Positions 1 to 7,917 are shown, counted from the stretch's first letter. The stretch: DNA of 64,000 bases from Arthrobacter sp. PvP023 (GCF_017832975.1 NZ_JAFIBI010000001.1:2046001-2110000); one strand, 5' to 3'. Notes: generated by a model not told the origin, from the sequence alone. A program made the numbers and translations.

Positions 1-697
1 AGTCAATGCGCTAAGTAGGGTATGGTCTACGCCCACATACTCTTGCTGTCAATGGTTTTCGTTTCCACCGCATTCCTGCAAACCGTTTCCGAGGAAAAAG
101 CTTCTCTAATGGGTAGGGTCGACCCGAGTTCCAATTGTTGTGCGCTATGGGTTACGCGGTCCGGCTGGTAGCGAACTATGAAGGATGCCACCTTGTGCGA
201 AGTATCAGGGATTAGGGACCGCGATGAGGTGAGGCACAGGAGGCGGAGCGCCAAGCCAAAGACACTAGCGAAATCCGTCGGAGAGCCCGCTCAGCGGGGA
301 CTGTCCGAGACGATTCGAGGGACCGTCGTCATGCCTGAGGCGTGGTGGTTCCGCCGGCCTCGTTGAGTCGACTCGGGTTCCTTCCGACGAGTATGCGGAC
401 AAAATTCGTCGCAGCGGCGCCCCCTGAAGCGCAACTGCAGTCACCCGACGGCCAATTGCGCCGTTGCAGGCATTGGACACATTGTGGGGCGGGCGCCCAG
501 GTTGCGGTGTGTGCCAACCGTCAGCGCCCCGGTCCAGGAAGCGTGTCAATTTCGCGGCCGCGGAACCTGGGCTGCACCGTTGGACTGGGTCGCCTGGTCG
601 ATGGAACGACTCATGGCTGGTGCTCTCCCGTCGGAAGCAACCACGTCGGTGGCCAGAGGGCATCGTCCAGGCATGGCACTAGGCGGTTCTTCCCGCG
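1..697. other. No supported gene; start of accessory island
   Basis: Open frames exist on both strands here, but none shows a recognisable domain, a convincing ribosome binding site or plausible protein composition, so I call no gene. Base composition is visibly less GC-rich than in the core genes further right, which fits the accessory DNA that continues to about 5,430. The left boundary of the island is not visible in the window. Confidence 0.5.
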
Positions 698-1009
698 CTA
701 CCGGCCCATCGGTCGCCGACCGCCGCGATAGGGCGTGTTCCTTGCTGCCGAATCTGGCGGGACAAGTAGCGCGGTCACTGGTACGTCGAGCACATCGGCA
801 ATATCCCAAAGTCGCTCGTAGGCCACGCTCTTCTTGCCCCACTCGATCCCGATGATCATGTTCCGGCTCAACCCGGACTCCAAGGCCAAAGCTTCTTGGG
901 AGAGTGCCTGCTCAAGTCTTAGCTCTCGTATCCGCGCCCCGACGATTGCCCTACGTTCAGCCCACCGGAGTGTCTGCTCCTGGGAGGACTGGTGCGGGCG
1001 AGTGGGCAT
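698..1009 (-). CDS. XRE-family helix-turn-helix regulator
   Basis: A 103-residue DNA-binding protein. Residues 24 to 82 form a classical Cro/C1-type helix-turn-helix domain: IRELRLEQALSQEALALES, then LSRNMIIGIEWGKKSVAYE and a final helix around LWDIADVLDVPVTALL. Proteins of this size are usually phage- or island-borne repressors, or regulators of restriction-modification or toxin-antitoxin genes; which one cannot be told here. It is divergent from the double-HNH gene that starts near position 1,100, so it may control that promoter region, which is inference. The C-terminal 20 residues are basic and probably disordered. No partner toxin is visible beside it. Confidence 0.75.
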   Translation of the reverse strand: MPTRPHQSSQEQTLRWAERRAIVGARIRELRLEQALSQEALALESGLSRNMIIGIEWGKKSVAYERLWDIADVLDVPVTALLVPPDSAARNTPYRGGRRPMGR

Positions 1010-1099
1010 AGATCAATGCCAGCCAATAATGTCAGACTTGTCTGCTCTACTAGTGCTACATGCACCGACTGGTGCTCGCCTACACGATGTGAGCGGACG

Positions 1100-2293
1100 A
1101 TGGAGACACCACAACCTGGGACGATAACTCCTACTGACACGGCGGGTGCCGTGGGATCTAAGCCAACGGAATCCAAGGAATGCAGCAGACTTGGACCCAG
1201 ACCGGATAGTGATCATCCCGTCGCGACACCCCCGATGAGGTCAGATCGTGAGCGTTTCTACGATAAGACGCGCCCGGGAGAGGGTGGGTGCTTGCTTTGG
1301 ACTGCGGGCAAGACCCTGGCAGGACATGGGAAGTTCATGTTCCACGGTAAGACCATGCTTGCCCACCGCATGGCGTGGTTTTTTGAGCACGGTGAGATCC
1401 TTTCGCGAGACCAATTGCTGTTGCACTCATGCAATGTCCCGTCCTGCGTGGAAGTCTCCCACCTAAGGATTGGAACGCACGCTGAGAACATGGCAGACAG
1501 GGTGGCCGCCGGCAACTATGCCGCTACTCGGGGCATGAGCTGTTCATTCGCCAGATTCACCGACGAAGAAGTCGCCCGCATGCGTGAAATGATCGCGGAA
1601 GGAATGAAGCAGCGCGAGATTGCTGCGCTCTTCGAGTGTTCCCAGTCGTACATCTCTGCGATCGCGCGAGGAAAAATCCGCGCCCACCCGACCAGCGAGC
1701 CATCGCCGGCGATCCTCGCCCAACGGGAGCGGGAGGCCAGGGCCAGTGCCAACCGGCAGAGAATCGATGAGATCATCTCTGTCGTCCACCCGGACGATGA
1801 AATCGTCGGCGAGGAATGGCGGCCAACACCGTTCGAGGGCTACATGGTCAGCTCCCTCGGCAGAGTCCGCGGGAGGACGATGATTATCCTCAAACTGTTC
1901 ATCAGGGAGGGAGATTACGCTATCGTCCACTGCGGAAATCGGAATCCCCAAGCGGTGCACATCTTAGTCTGCGAGGCGTGGCACGGTCCCCGGCCGGCGC
2001 CAGGAATGCATGCCGCCCACCGGAACGGGGATTCGATGGACAACAGCCCCGAGAATCTTCGTTGGGCAACACCACTGGAGAACATCGGGCAGGACAGGTT
2101 ACGGCATGGGACGGTCCTTCGAGGTGCCGACGCTAACGGAGCAAAGCTGACGCAGGAACAAGTCAACGCCATTCGCGCCCAACTACCGGGTACGCGGGGA
2201 ATAATAGCCCGTCTGGCCAGAGAATACGGCGTGGTCCATGGCACCATAAGGGCCATCCGGGACAACCTCACCTGGCGAGAACTAAACCCATAG
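1100..2293 (+). CDS. Double HNH endonuclease with HTH and NUMOD4 modules
   Basis: An unusual protein of about 397 residues built of two nuclease modules. The first has a phage-type HNH domain (LLLHSCNVPSCVEVSHL followed by GTHAENMADR) and then a helix-turn-helix segment (FTDEEVARMREMIAEGMKQR, SQSYISAIARGKIR). The second has a NUMOD4 motif (GEEWRPTPFEGYMVSSLGRV), an HNH_3-type core (HAAHRNGDSMDNSPENLRW) and a final helix-turn-helix (LTQEQVNAIRAQL, EYGVVHGTIRAIRDNLTWRE). Both modules resemble free-standing homing endonucleases of actinophages, which cut DNA to spread themselves. The start is uncertain: ATG at 1,100 has a weak purine-rich stretch upstream, ATG at 1,235 lies just before the first domain, and an open frame reaches back to 992. 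No intron or intein boundary is visible. Confidence 0.8.
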   Translation: METPQPGTITPTDTAGAVGSKPTESKECSRLGPRPDSDHPVATPPMRSDRERFYDKTRPGEGGCLLWTAGKTLAGHGKFMFHGKTMLAHRMAWFFEHGEILSRDQLLLHSCNVPSCVEVSHLRIGTHAENMADRVAAGNYAATRGMSCSFARFTDEEVARMREMIAEGMKQREIAALFECSQSYISAIARGKIRAHPTSEPSPAILAQREREARASANRQRIDEIISVVHPDDEIVGEEWRPTPFEGYMVSSLGRVRGRTMIILKLFIREGDYAIVHCGNRNPQAVHILVCEAWHGPRPAPGMHAAHRNGDSMDNSPENLRWATPLENIGQDRLRHGTVLRGADANGAKLTQEQVNAIRAQLPGTRGIIARLAREYGVVHGTIRAIRDNLTWRELNP

Positions 2294-2447
2294 CGGACCA
2301 GCGCATTGGTCTGGTGCGGAGGTTCGAGTTAATCCCGCTCCCTGGCACTTGCGTCTCCTACCCCCCAATGCAAGGTACACTCTTGGCGCACCTGCGTCTC
2401 TTGCCGGCTGACGGTGCTTCGCGACTGCACCCGCGTCTTGCGGGCGT

Positions 2448-2813
2448 TCATGGCTCGTTGTGAGCCCACCTCCGCGTCTTGTGAAGCGGATCCCTGGCCT
2501 TCGCATTCTCCTGCCCGACGGCTCTCGACCACTCTGGCCTCTCGCGCCTGCACGAGCGAGAGCGTTGCCCAACTGGCGCCGCGCCCACAGCCGGAAAACC
2601 CCAACCTTGGATCAGGCCCGACCTACGGTGCGGGCGTGCCGAGGCGTTGTCGAGAATCCCAAGCACCTCCCCATCCAGACGCAGTGAGGCCACGACCGCC
2701 GGCAACCCTTCGCGTGGGTTCTTCACGACGATGGGACTGTCCCGCGGCATGCGCTTCAGCCTCATGGACACAAGGTCCAGTGCATAGATGGCGCTCTCGG
2801 TCTCAACGATCAC
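2448..2813 (-). CDS. Small unknown ORF after the endonuclease VII gene
   Basis: A possible GTG-started gene lying 12 bases after the stop of the endonuclease VII-type gene on the same strand, with GGAAGAG as a likely ribosome binding site. The first 60 or so residues (MIVETESAIYALDLVSMRLK and onward) look like a real small protein with alternating polar and hydrophobic positions, as in short actinophage proteins beginning with a beta-rich segment. The rest is Arg-, Gly- and Ala-rich and looks like chance translation, so the gene may be truncated or frameshifted near 2,620. I do not recognise a function. Confidence 0.35.
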   Translation of the reverse strand: MIVETESAIYALDLVSMRLKRMPRDSPIVVKNPREGLPAVVASLRLDGEVLGILDNASARPHRRSGLIQGWGFPAVGAAPVGQRSRSCRRERPEWSRAVGQENAKARDPLHKTRRWAHNEP

Positions 2814-2825
2814 AGTTCTCTTCCG

Positions 2826-3206
2826 TCAGTCCATCATGTCTTTGTGATAGGTGATGTACTCCGCTGCGGCTAGCAGCCGGTCGGCATCGTCATTGAACAT
2901 GCCCATGCCAGTGTTGCAGGGCCTACACACCAGCCCCCGCACCTTCCCGGTAATGTGACAGTGATCGACGTGCAGTGGGCGTAACTTCTCGCATACGGCG
3001 CACAGGTTGTGCTGGTCCAGGAGCATCGCCGCATACTCGACGGCCGTGATGCCGTAGCGCTGGCGAATGCGGACGGCAAGCAACGGGTCCACACTGGCCA
3101 CTGTGCAGCTCGTGCACATGACCAGCGCTACGCCACGGGCAAAGAAGTCGGCCATGGGCTTGAATCGCCCGCAGGTGTGGCATTGGATAGTCCCACGCGC
3201 AGGCAT
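2826..3206 (-). CDS. Endonuclease VII-type (recombination endonuclease) protein
   Basis: A 126-residue nuclease of the phage endonuclease VII family. It carries zinc-binding pairs CHTC (residues 9 to 12) and CTSC, then the typical core CAVC, LHVDHCHITGKVRGLVC and RPCNTGMGMFNDDADRL. In the T4 relative this fold resolves branched DNA; small actinobacterial and phage versions often act as HNH-type nicking or homing enzymes. The family length is typical, so the gene looks complete. The start ATG is fixed by a strong GGGGAGG site eight bases upstream. It lies among other HNH-type genes of the island. Its real substrate cannot be read from sequence. Confidence 0.88.
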   Translation of the reverse strand: MPARGTIQCHTCGRFKPMADFFARGVALVMCTSCTVASVDPLLAVRIRQRYGITAVEYAAMLLDQHNLCAVCEKLRPLHVDHCHITGKVRGLVCRPCNTGMGMFNDDADRLLAAAEYITYHKDMMD

Positions 3207-3462
3207 GCTACCTCCCCGTTCCGAGCAGCGAGAGCCCGCGCTGCATGTGCTTGGTATCTTCCTCAGGGTGGGGCGTGCGCCCCATCACCTTTGTGATCAG
3301 AGTACGGGCAAGACCTGCCACCGTGGGCCGACGTGTGCCAAGGGTCGCCCGCTGCGGGTTCCTGGACAGCTCAATCCCCACAGACCCCTGGGGGGAGACC
3401 CAAAAGCGCTCACTGTGCCTTCCCGGCCGTGGTAGCGCCTAGGGTCGCGTACGGGTTTAAAA

Positions 3463-3500
3463 GCTAGGGAGCGGGTGGGTTATGAGGCCCACCCGCTCCC
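3463..3500 (-). terminator. Rho-independent terminator
   Basis: A 13-base-pair GC-rich stem (GGGAGCGGGTGGG paired with CCCACCCGCTCCC) with an eight-base loop. Read on the minus strand it follows the stop of the 151-residue gene by nine bases and is trailed by CTTTTAAA, so it closes the minus-strand operon 4,902 to 3,509. Confidence 0.8.
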
Positions 3501-3508
3501 GATCTTAG

Positions 3509-3964
3509 TTAATGACGGTTGCGCTTATGCTCCTGCCAGAGTTCGGCGCCCGTCTTGGTTTCCGGCAGGTACGCTGCCCTGATCTCGGCTGAGACGGCCC
3601 AAGCTTCCGGCGTGATGCCTTCGCTCATGGCTGTGGCCCGCCCGGCCTCGTAGGTTTCGTTGGCCTCCTGGCCGACTGTCTTGGTCTCAATGGGAAGCGC
3701 ATTCACGTAGTTGGCATACTCGCGCTGGGCGTGTGCTTCTGCTGTGAAGCCTGCCCGCCGGGCTTCGTCATGAGTGCGGAAGAAGCGGTTGGGGTTGGTT
3801 TCGTTGGGAAGCTGCCACCTGCCCGGGCTCACCTCCACCGGTTCGAAGGTGAGAGTCTTGGGGTCGGGAGGGGGCACGGCATCACCGGCTGCGGCGGTGG
3901 CATCGGCGAGGTGCTCAGCCACAGACTTGCGGACGCCGAAGTAGTCGTAGTTATGTTCAGTCAT
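3509..3964 (-). CDS. Unknown protein, 151 aa, shares a motif with its neighbour
   Basis: An acidic, soluble protein without signal peptide or membrane segment. I chose ATG at 3,964 because AGGAAG lies nine bases upstream; an in-frame ATG at 3,997 lacks such a site. Its start overlaps the stop of the preceding gene by eight bases, which suggests coupled translation. Residues around 54 to 85 contain PGRWQL, then NRFF and DEARRAGF. The preceding 66-residue protein has a matching PGVWQF, KRYY and AAARSARAEY, so the two may share a small domain that binds a common partner. I recognise no family. Last gene of a three-gene operon with an HNH protein. Confidence 0.72.
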   Translation of the reverse strand: MTEHNYDYFGVRKSVAEHLADATAAAGDAVPPPDPKTLTFEPVEVSPGRWQLPNETNPNRFFRTHDEARRAGFTAEAHAQREYANYVNALPIETKTVGQEANETYEAGRATAMSEGITPEAWAVSAEIRAAYLPETKTGAELWQEHKRNRH

Positions 3965-4157
3965 CGTTGTTGGCTTCCTCATAGTGGTAGATGGCATCTT
4001 CGTAGTTGTAAATGCCGTTGGCTTTGTTGTATTCAGCCCGGGCCGATCGGGCTGCGGCGAGCGAGTAGTACCGCTTGAAGTCGAACTGCCAGACTCCCGG
4101 CCAGGGCTCGATGATCTCTTGGCTGTACGGCAGGGTGATGCCCGTCTTTTTGTACAT
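3957..4157 (-). CDS. Unknown small protein, 66 aa
   Basis: A 66-residue protein rich in Tyr and Asn. The start ATG at 4,157 follows a clear AAGGAAGG site; the longer open frame upstream to 4,337 overlaps the HNH gene and has no such site, so I reject it. It carries the PGVWQF ... RYY ... AR pattern also seen in the next gene, and ends in an acidic tail (YHYEEANNDD). The last codons contain the start of the following gene. It starts 19 bases after the HNH gene stop. No known domain is visible; it is probably a phage-derived accessory protein. Confidence 0.7.
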   Translation of the reverse strand: MYKKTGITLPYSQEIIEPWPGVWQFDFKRYYSLAAARSARAEYNKANGIYNYEDAIYHYEEANNDD

Positions 4158-4176
4158 TGATGTTCCTTCCTTTTCG

Positions 4177-4902
4177 TTATGAATCTGATCTGGGGTCATT
4201 GTGAATGTGCCAATGGCCAGGGACTGCGCCGGGCAACCCGTGAGAGGCTGCCCAGAGCATGAGCGCAATGGAGGTCCTGCCCCGGTCGTCAGCATCGATC
4301 CAGAATGCTGCTCCCGGGTGCCGCGCTCGACGGTCACGCCTGAGGATGTTGACCCGTCCTGTCACGGGCTCCATGTGGCGCGGATTGACGCAGCGCCGGC
4401 GCAGTTTGTCGCTTTCCTCCGAGCCGTTCTCGGAAGGACCGCCGCAAAGGTGGTCCAGTTGTCGGGATTGTAAGTGGGTCCCAATGAACAGGACATACAT
4501 GAGGCGGTGAACGAGCCAGTCGGAGCGATCGACGAAACAATGGGCGTAACCGTTGTCGTCGATGCTTCCGTTCCATAGCCAACATCCCGTTGCGGGGTCT
4601 GGCGCAATAAGCGAAGCGATCTGTTCCAATAGTTCTGCCAAAGCAGTCTTGGGGAGCCGTACGAGAGCAAGCGACTCGTGGCGGCGGCAGAATCCCAGCT
4701 TGATCGACGACGTAGGGCAGGCGGGTTCACTGCATTGCTGGACGCCCTTGCGGCCAGCACGAGGCATGTGGGAGTTGCAATAACCATGGGCGTGATGGGG
4801 TTTGCGGCAACCCGAGATACTGCACTCGGGGCGACTGGTCTTGGGCAGTAGGATCGTCCTTTCGCGTGTCACGTTTTTGAAGGCTTTGCCCGGGACATTC
4901 AT
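4177..4902 (-). CDS. HNH endonuclease with N-terminal zinc-finger-like region
   Basis: A 241-residue protein. Residues 27 to 75 hold two Cys/His clusters (CSISGCRKPHHAHGYCNSH, and CSEPACPTSSIKLGFCRRH) that look like paired zinc-binding units for DNA contact. The middle has the phage HNH_3 layout: GCWLWNGSIDDNGYAHCF, HRLMYVLFIG, LDHLCGG, then RRCVNPRHMEPVTGRVNILR. It is likely a site-specific DNA nicking or cutting enzyme, as in actinophage genomes where such genes are scattered. The first gene of an operon with two small unknown proteins, which are therefore candidates for partners. The C-terminal 50 residues have no clear match. Confidence 0.85.
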   Translation of the reverse strand: MNVPGKAFKNVTRERTILLPKTSRPECSISGCRKPHHAHGYCNSHMPRAGRKGVQQCSEPACPTSSIKLGFCRRHESLALVRLPKTALAELLEQIASLIAPDPATGCWLWNGSIDDNGYAHCFVDRSDWLVHRLMYVLFIGTHLQSRQLDHLCGGPSENGSEESDKLRRRCVNPRHMEPVTGRVNILRRDRRARHPGAAFWIDADDRGRTSIALMLWAASHGLPGAVPGHWHIHNDPRSDS

Positions 4903-5430
4903 GACCGCGCTTACCTACTGGTAGCTGGAAAGCGGCGCCTCATCACAGGTCCGCCATCTTGGGTGTTATTACTACAGAGCGCCACCCTGTCAGTTGGGTT
5001 CTTGACGCTGCCGGAACACCCTGGATGGTGTTCCGGCCACTCGGACTCTGGGTGTCTCGTGGTTGCTGACGCGAGCGGCCCTGCAGCCGCTTGCGTCCCG
5101 GGCGGGAGGCGCGTTTCCTTCATGAGATCCATTAGTGGTCCCTTCCATCCGTTTCCAGAGAATTCAGAAATTTGTTCGCTGGCGGCAGAATCTCAATGCT
5201 TCGCGTTTGGTGCTGACCAACTGCAAGCAAGGAGCCCCAGCTTTCGGACCGTCGCTCCCGCACGATTTCCTTTCAAGACCTGTTAAGCGGCGTGACACGA
5301 TAGTTAAGCCGCGTGGGATCGGGCGGGCGCGCACGGAGCGAACACAGAATCGTGCTCGCCCCATCAATACGGGAAGGCGGCAGCCCGAAGTGCCGGAGGG
5401 ACCAGTGCCACTAGCAGGTAAAAGAAGGGA
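4903..5430. other. No supported gene; right end of the island
   Basis: Upstream of the HNH operon I see no convincing coding region, RNA gene or repeat. Short open frames here lack ribosome binding sites and domain signals. The stretch runs directly into the remnant of cpaF at about 5,431, so the island junction lies at its right edge. I see no tRNA gene or clear direct repeat at the junction. Confidence 0.5.
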
Positions 5431-5435
5431 GTGGC

Positions 5436-5809
5436 ATGCTCATAGCCCTTGAGCGAAGTCCGGGCTTCCCGGCATGTGCACTGTTCACGCCAATTCAGCA
5501 CATGACGCCGTCACCAAGCTATGCACCCTGCCGCTCCTGGCCGGCGACAACATCTCCAGTGCCTTCGTTGTGCCGACGGTCGCCTCGTGCATTGATTTGG
5601 TGGTCCACTGCAGCCGGCAGTCCAGCGGCCGCCGCCAGGTGACGGAAATTCTGTCACTCGGACGGCGCGTCGAAAACGGCATCATCGAGTCATCCATGGT
5701 CTTTGCTATCACCGACGGCGAGCTGCAGCCCAAAGCAAGCTCCATGCCTGCCGTCGAGAAGTTTGCCAGTGCGGGATTCGACGTTGCAGCCTTGCTGGAG
5801 GTCCGCTGA
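5436..5809 (+). pseudogene. cpaF: cpaF/tadA secretion ATPase remnant, 3' end only
   Basis: Only the last 110 or so codons of the tad pilus ATPase are present. The readable part begins at GMCTVHANSAHDAV and goes on with KLCTLPLLAGDNISSAFVVP, both hallmarks of CpaF-type ATPases near the C-terminus, where the His of the HAN motif belongs. Upstream, MLIAL is in another frame, and where the family reads ALNSG the DNA has an eight-base replacement of the expected codon, so the reading frame is broken and an in-frame TGA lies at 5,450. Walker A and B regions are absent. The stop overlaps the start of tadB by one base, so the locus order is intact from here on. Without another ATPase the pilus could not be assembled. 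Confidence 0.85.
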
Positions 5810-6663
5810 TGGCACCGGTGCTGGGGGTGGCTCTGGGTGCCGGCTTGTTCCTCATCTGGTGGTCGGCCTGGGAACAGCCCCGGTCCGCCAGGCAGCGTCC
5901 ACGGTCCAGCCGGCTCCAGGACCTGCTGCGTGCAGCCGGAATTGAAAACGTCTCCGGGCTCGGCCTGGTATCCACCTGTCTTGGCGTGGCAGCATTCGTC
6001 AGCATCGTTTTCTTCGCCGGGACAAGGTCCTGGCCCATCTCTGCCTGCTTCGGCCTGTTTGGGGGATGGTTACCGATGGCCGTCGTCAGATGGCGGGCCC
6101 GCAAACGCTCGGCCACCCTGCGTCAGTTGTGGCCCGATGTTGTTGACCATCTTCGGTCCGCGATCAGGGCAGGGCTGTCCCTTCCCGAGGCGCTAATCCA
6201 GCTGGGTGAGAAGGGACCCGAGGAGCTGCGGCATGTCTTTCGGGATTTTGGGGCCGACTACCGCGCCGGCGGCCAGTTCGATCCAGCCCTCAACAGGCTT
6301 AAGGAACGGCTTGCAGACCCTGTCGCCGACCGGATCGTGGAAGCCCTCAGGCTTACGAGGGAGGTGGGCGGCTCCGACCTCGGCCGCCTGCTGGGAACCT
6401 TGGGCGAGTTCCTGCGGGAAAGCGCGCGAACCAGAAGTGAGCTGGAGGCCCGGCAGTCCTGGACAGTGAATGCAGCACGGCTTGCAGTAGCGGCACCCTG
6501 GATCGTCATGGTGCTGCTGGCCACCCGGCCCGAAGCGGTCGCTGCCTACAACACGGCGACCGGGGCGGCTGTGCTTCTCGGCGGACTGGTGGTTTCCGCC
6601 ATCTGCTACTCCGTCATGTTGCGGATCGGTGCACTGCCTGAGGACGAAAGGGTCCTGAGATGA
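5809..6663 (+). CDS. tadB: TadB-type pilus assembly membrane protein
   Basis: A 284-residue inner-membrane platform protein of the type II secretion F family. The N-terminal segment (LGVALGAGLFLIWW) is a membrane helix, a second pair follows around residues 60 to 90, then a cytoplasmic helical domain (LRQLWPDVVDHLRSAIRAGL, typical T2SSF start) and two C-terminal membrane helices. In Tad systems TadB and TadC form the platform that the ATPase drives. The start ATG overlaps the cpaF stop (TGATG) and its end overlaps tadC, so the genes are translationally coupled. The loss of the ATPase N-terminus next door makes its present function doubtful. Confidence 0.88.
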   Translation: MAPVLGVALGAGLFLIWWSAWEQPRSARQRPRSSRLQDLLRAAGIENVSGLGLVSTCLGVAAFVSIVFFAGTRSWPISACFGLFGGWLPMAVVRWRARKRSATLRQLWPDVVDHLRSAIRAGLSLPEALIQLGEKGPEELRHVFRDFGADYRAGGQFDPALNRLKERLADPVADRIVEALRLTREVGGSDLGRLLGTLGEFLRESARTRSELEARQSWTVNAARLAVAAPWIVMVLLATRPEAVAAYNTATGAAVLLGGLVVSAICYSVMLRIGALPEDERVLR

Positions 6664-7601
6664 CGTCGCCCGGCGCTGTTGCCGTTGTCTGCGGACTCCT
6701 GCTCGGAGCCGGCCTTTGGCTCCTTGTTGTGCGGTTGCCGTTCATGAGGCCAATGAGCTTTGCCGAACGGATCGAACCGCAACTCAAGTCGCAAAACCTG
6801 GAATCCAAGCTGCTGTTGGCTTCCACCGACAACCTCACCCCGTTCGGGCCGCTGGAGCGCATACTTCGCCCGATGCTGAAGGACGGGCTCTCGGTCCTGA
6901 TGCGATTCAACCCGGGCTCGTCGGCGCTGAGCCGGAGGCTGGCGCAGGCCGGCGTCCGCAAGTCTGTCGTCGACTTCAGGGCCGAGCAACTGCTCTGGGC
7001 TGTGCTGGGGTTCGTGCTCGCCACCGGCTTGATCCTGGCCGGAGCCGCATCAGGACAGTTCAATCCTTTCCTCGCCGTCGTCGCCGTTCTGGGCAGTGCC
7101 CTCGGAGGGTTCCTCTTCAGGGATTACTGGCTGGGCGCCCAGATCAAGAGGCGGGAAAAGTTCATGATGGCGGAGTTCCCGAGCCTCGCCGAGCTGATGG
7201 CACTCGCCGTCAGCGCCGGGGAAAGCGCCACGGGTGCCCTGGACCGCGTCTGCCGCAGCTCACACGGCGAACTCGCCAGGGAATTTGAGCTGGTGCTTGG
7301 TGAAACCCGGGCCGGAAAGCCGCTCGTCGAAGCACTACAGAGATTCTCCGCACGGACCGACCTGGGACCTTTGGTGCGTTTCGTAGACGGAATCATCGTG
7401 GCAGTTGAACGGGGAACACCTCTGGCAGACGTCCTTCGCGCCCAAGCACAGGATGTCCGTGACACCGCCAAACGCGACCTGATGGAGTCGGCCGGAAAGA
7501 AGGAGATAGCCATGATGGTCCCGCTGGTCTTTGGTGTCCTGCCGCTGACCGTCATCTTTGCAGTGTTCCCGGGACTCGCCGCCATCAGCCTCGGACTCTG
7601 A
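6660..7601 (+). CDS. tadC: TadC-type pilus assembly membrane protein
   Basis: A 313-residue type II secretion F family protein, partner of TadB in the Tad pilus platform. A membrane helix lies at the N-terminus, a pair around residues 115 to 160 (LGFVLATGLILAGAAS and a following segment), then the cytoplasmic T2SSF domain with FPSLAELMALAVSAGESATG and a C-terminal helix pair ending VFGVLPLTVIFAVFPGL. It starts with ATGA overlap onto tadB. Length and layout are normal, so this gene appears intact even though the cpaF gene two positions upstream is not. Confidence 0.88.
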   Translation: MTSPGAVAVVCGLLLGAGLWLLVVRLPFMRPMSFAERIEPQLKSQNLESKLLLASTDNLTPFGPLERILRPMLKDGLSVLMRFNPGSSALSRRLAQAGVRKSVVDFRAEQLLWAVLGFVLATGLILAGAASGQFNPFLAVVAVLGSALGGFLFRDYWLGAQIKRREKFMMAEFPSLAELMALAVSAGESATGALDRVCRSSHGELAREFELVLGETRAGKPLVEALQRFSARTDLGPLVRFVDGIIVAVERGTPLADVLRAQAQDVRDTAKRDLMESAGKKEIAMMVPLVFGVLPLTVIFAVFPGLAAISLGL

Positions 7602-7662
7602 CCGAGTACAGACCACCCGGAATGCCGGGACAAGATCAGCCGAACTACAGAATGGAAGCTCG

Positions 7663-7914
7663 ATGAAACACCTCGGAATCCGCGCCCTGGCCCTGATCCA
7701 TGCCATCGCCCTGTTGCTCCGGTCAACGGCAGCGTCCACCGACAGTGGCGGCGGGAAGTTGCACCGGAACACGGACCATCCGGAAAGAGGGGATGTGCCG
7801 GGCTGGGTGATGATCACGCTCATGTCGGCAGTGCTCGTGGCCGCGCTGCTGGCCTTGGCCGGACCAGCCTTGGAGGGACTCTTCAATCAGGCCATGGACA
7901 AGGTCGGAAACTAG
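7663..7914 (+). CDS. Flp-like pilin or small tad-locus membrane protein
   Basis: An 83-residue protein between tadC and the TadE-like genes, the place where the pilin gene lies in actinobacterial tad loci. It has an N-terminal hydrophobic stretch (IRALALIHAIALLL), a polar segment, then GDVPGWVMITLMSAVLVAAL, a prepilin-like hydrophobic helix, and a short C-terminal tail. ATG at 7,663 follows GGAAG; the longer open frame overlaps tadC and is rejected. The sequence lacks the usual Flp GATAIEY motif, so the pilin call rests on position, size and helix and is moderate. Confidence 0.7.
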   Translation: MKHLGIRALALIHAIALLLRSTAASTDSGGGKLHRNTDHPERGDVPGWVMITLMSAVLVAALLALAGPALEGLFNQAMDKVGN

Positions 7915-7917
7915 CGC

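Noticed and set aside
342..855. Several overlapping open frames in the first kilobase
   Set aside because: Arg/Pro/Ser-rich composition, no ribosome binding sites, no domain signal.
1..5435. CRISPR array, integrase or att direct repeats in the island
   Set aside because: No regularly spaced repeats, no recombinase domain and no matching direct repeats at the junction could be seen.
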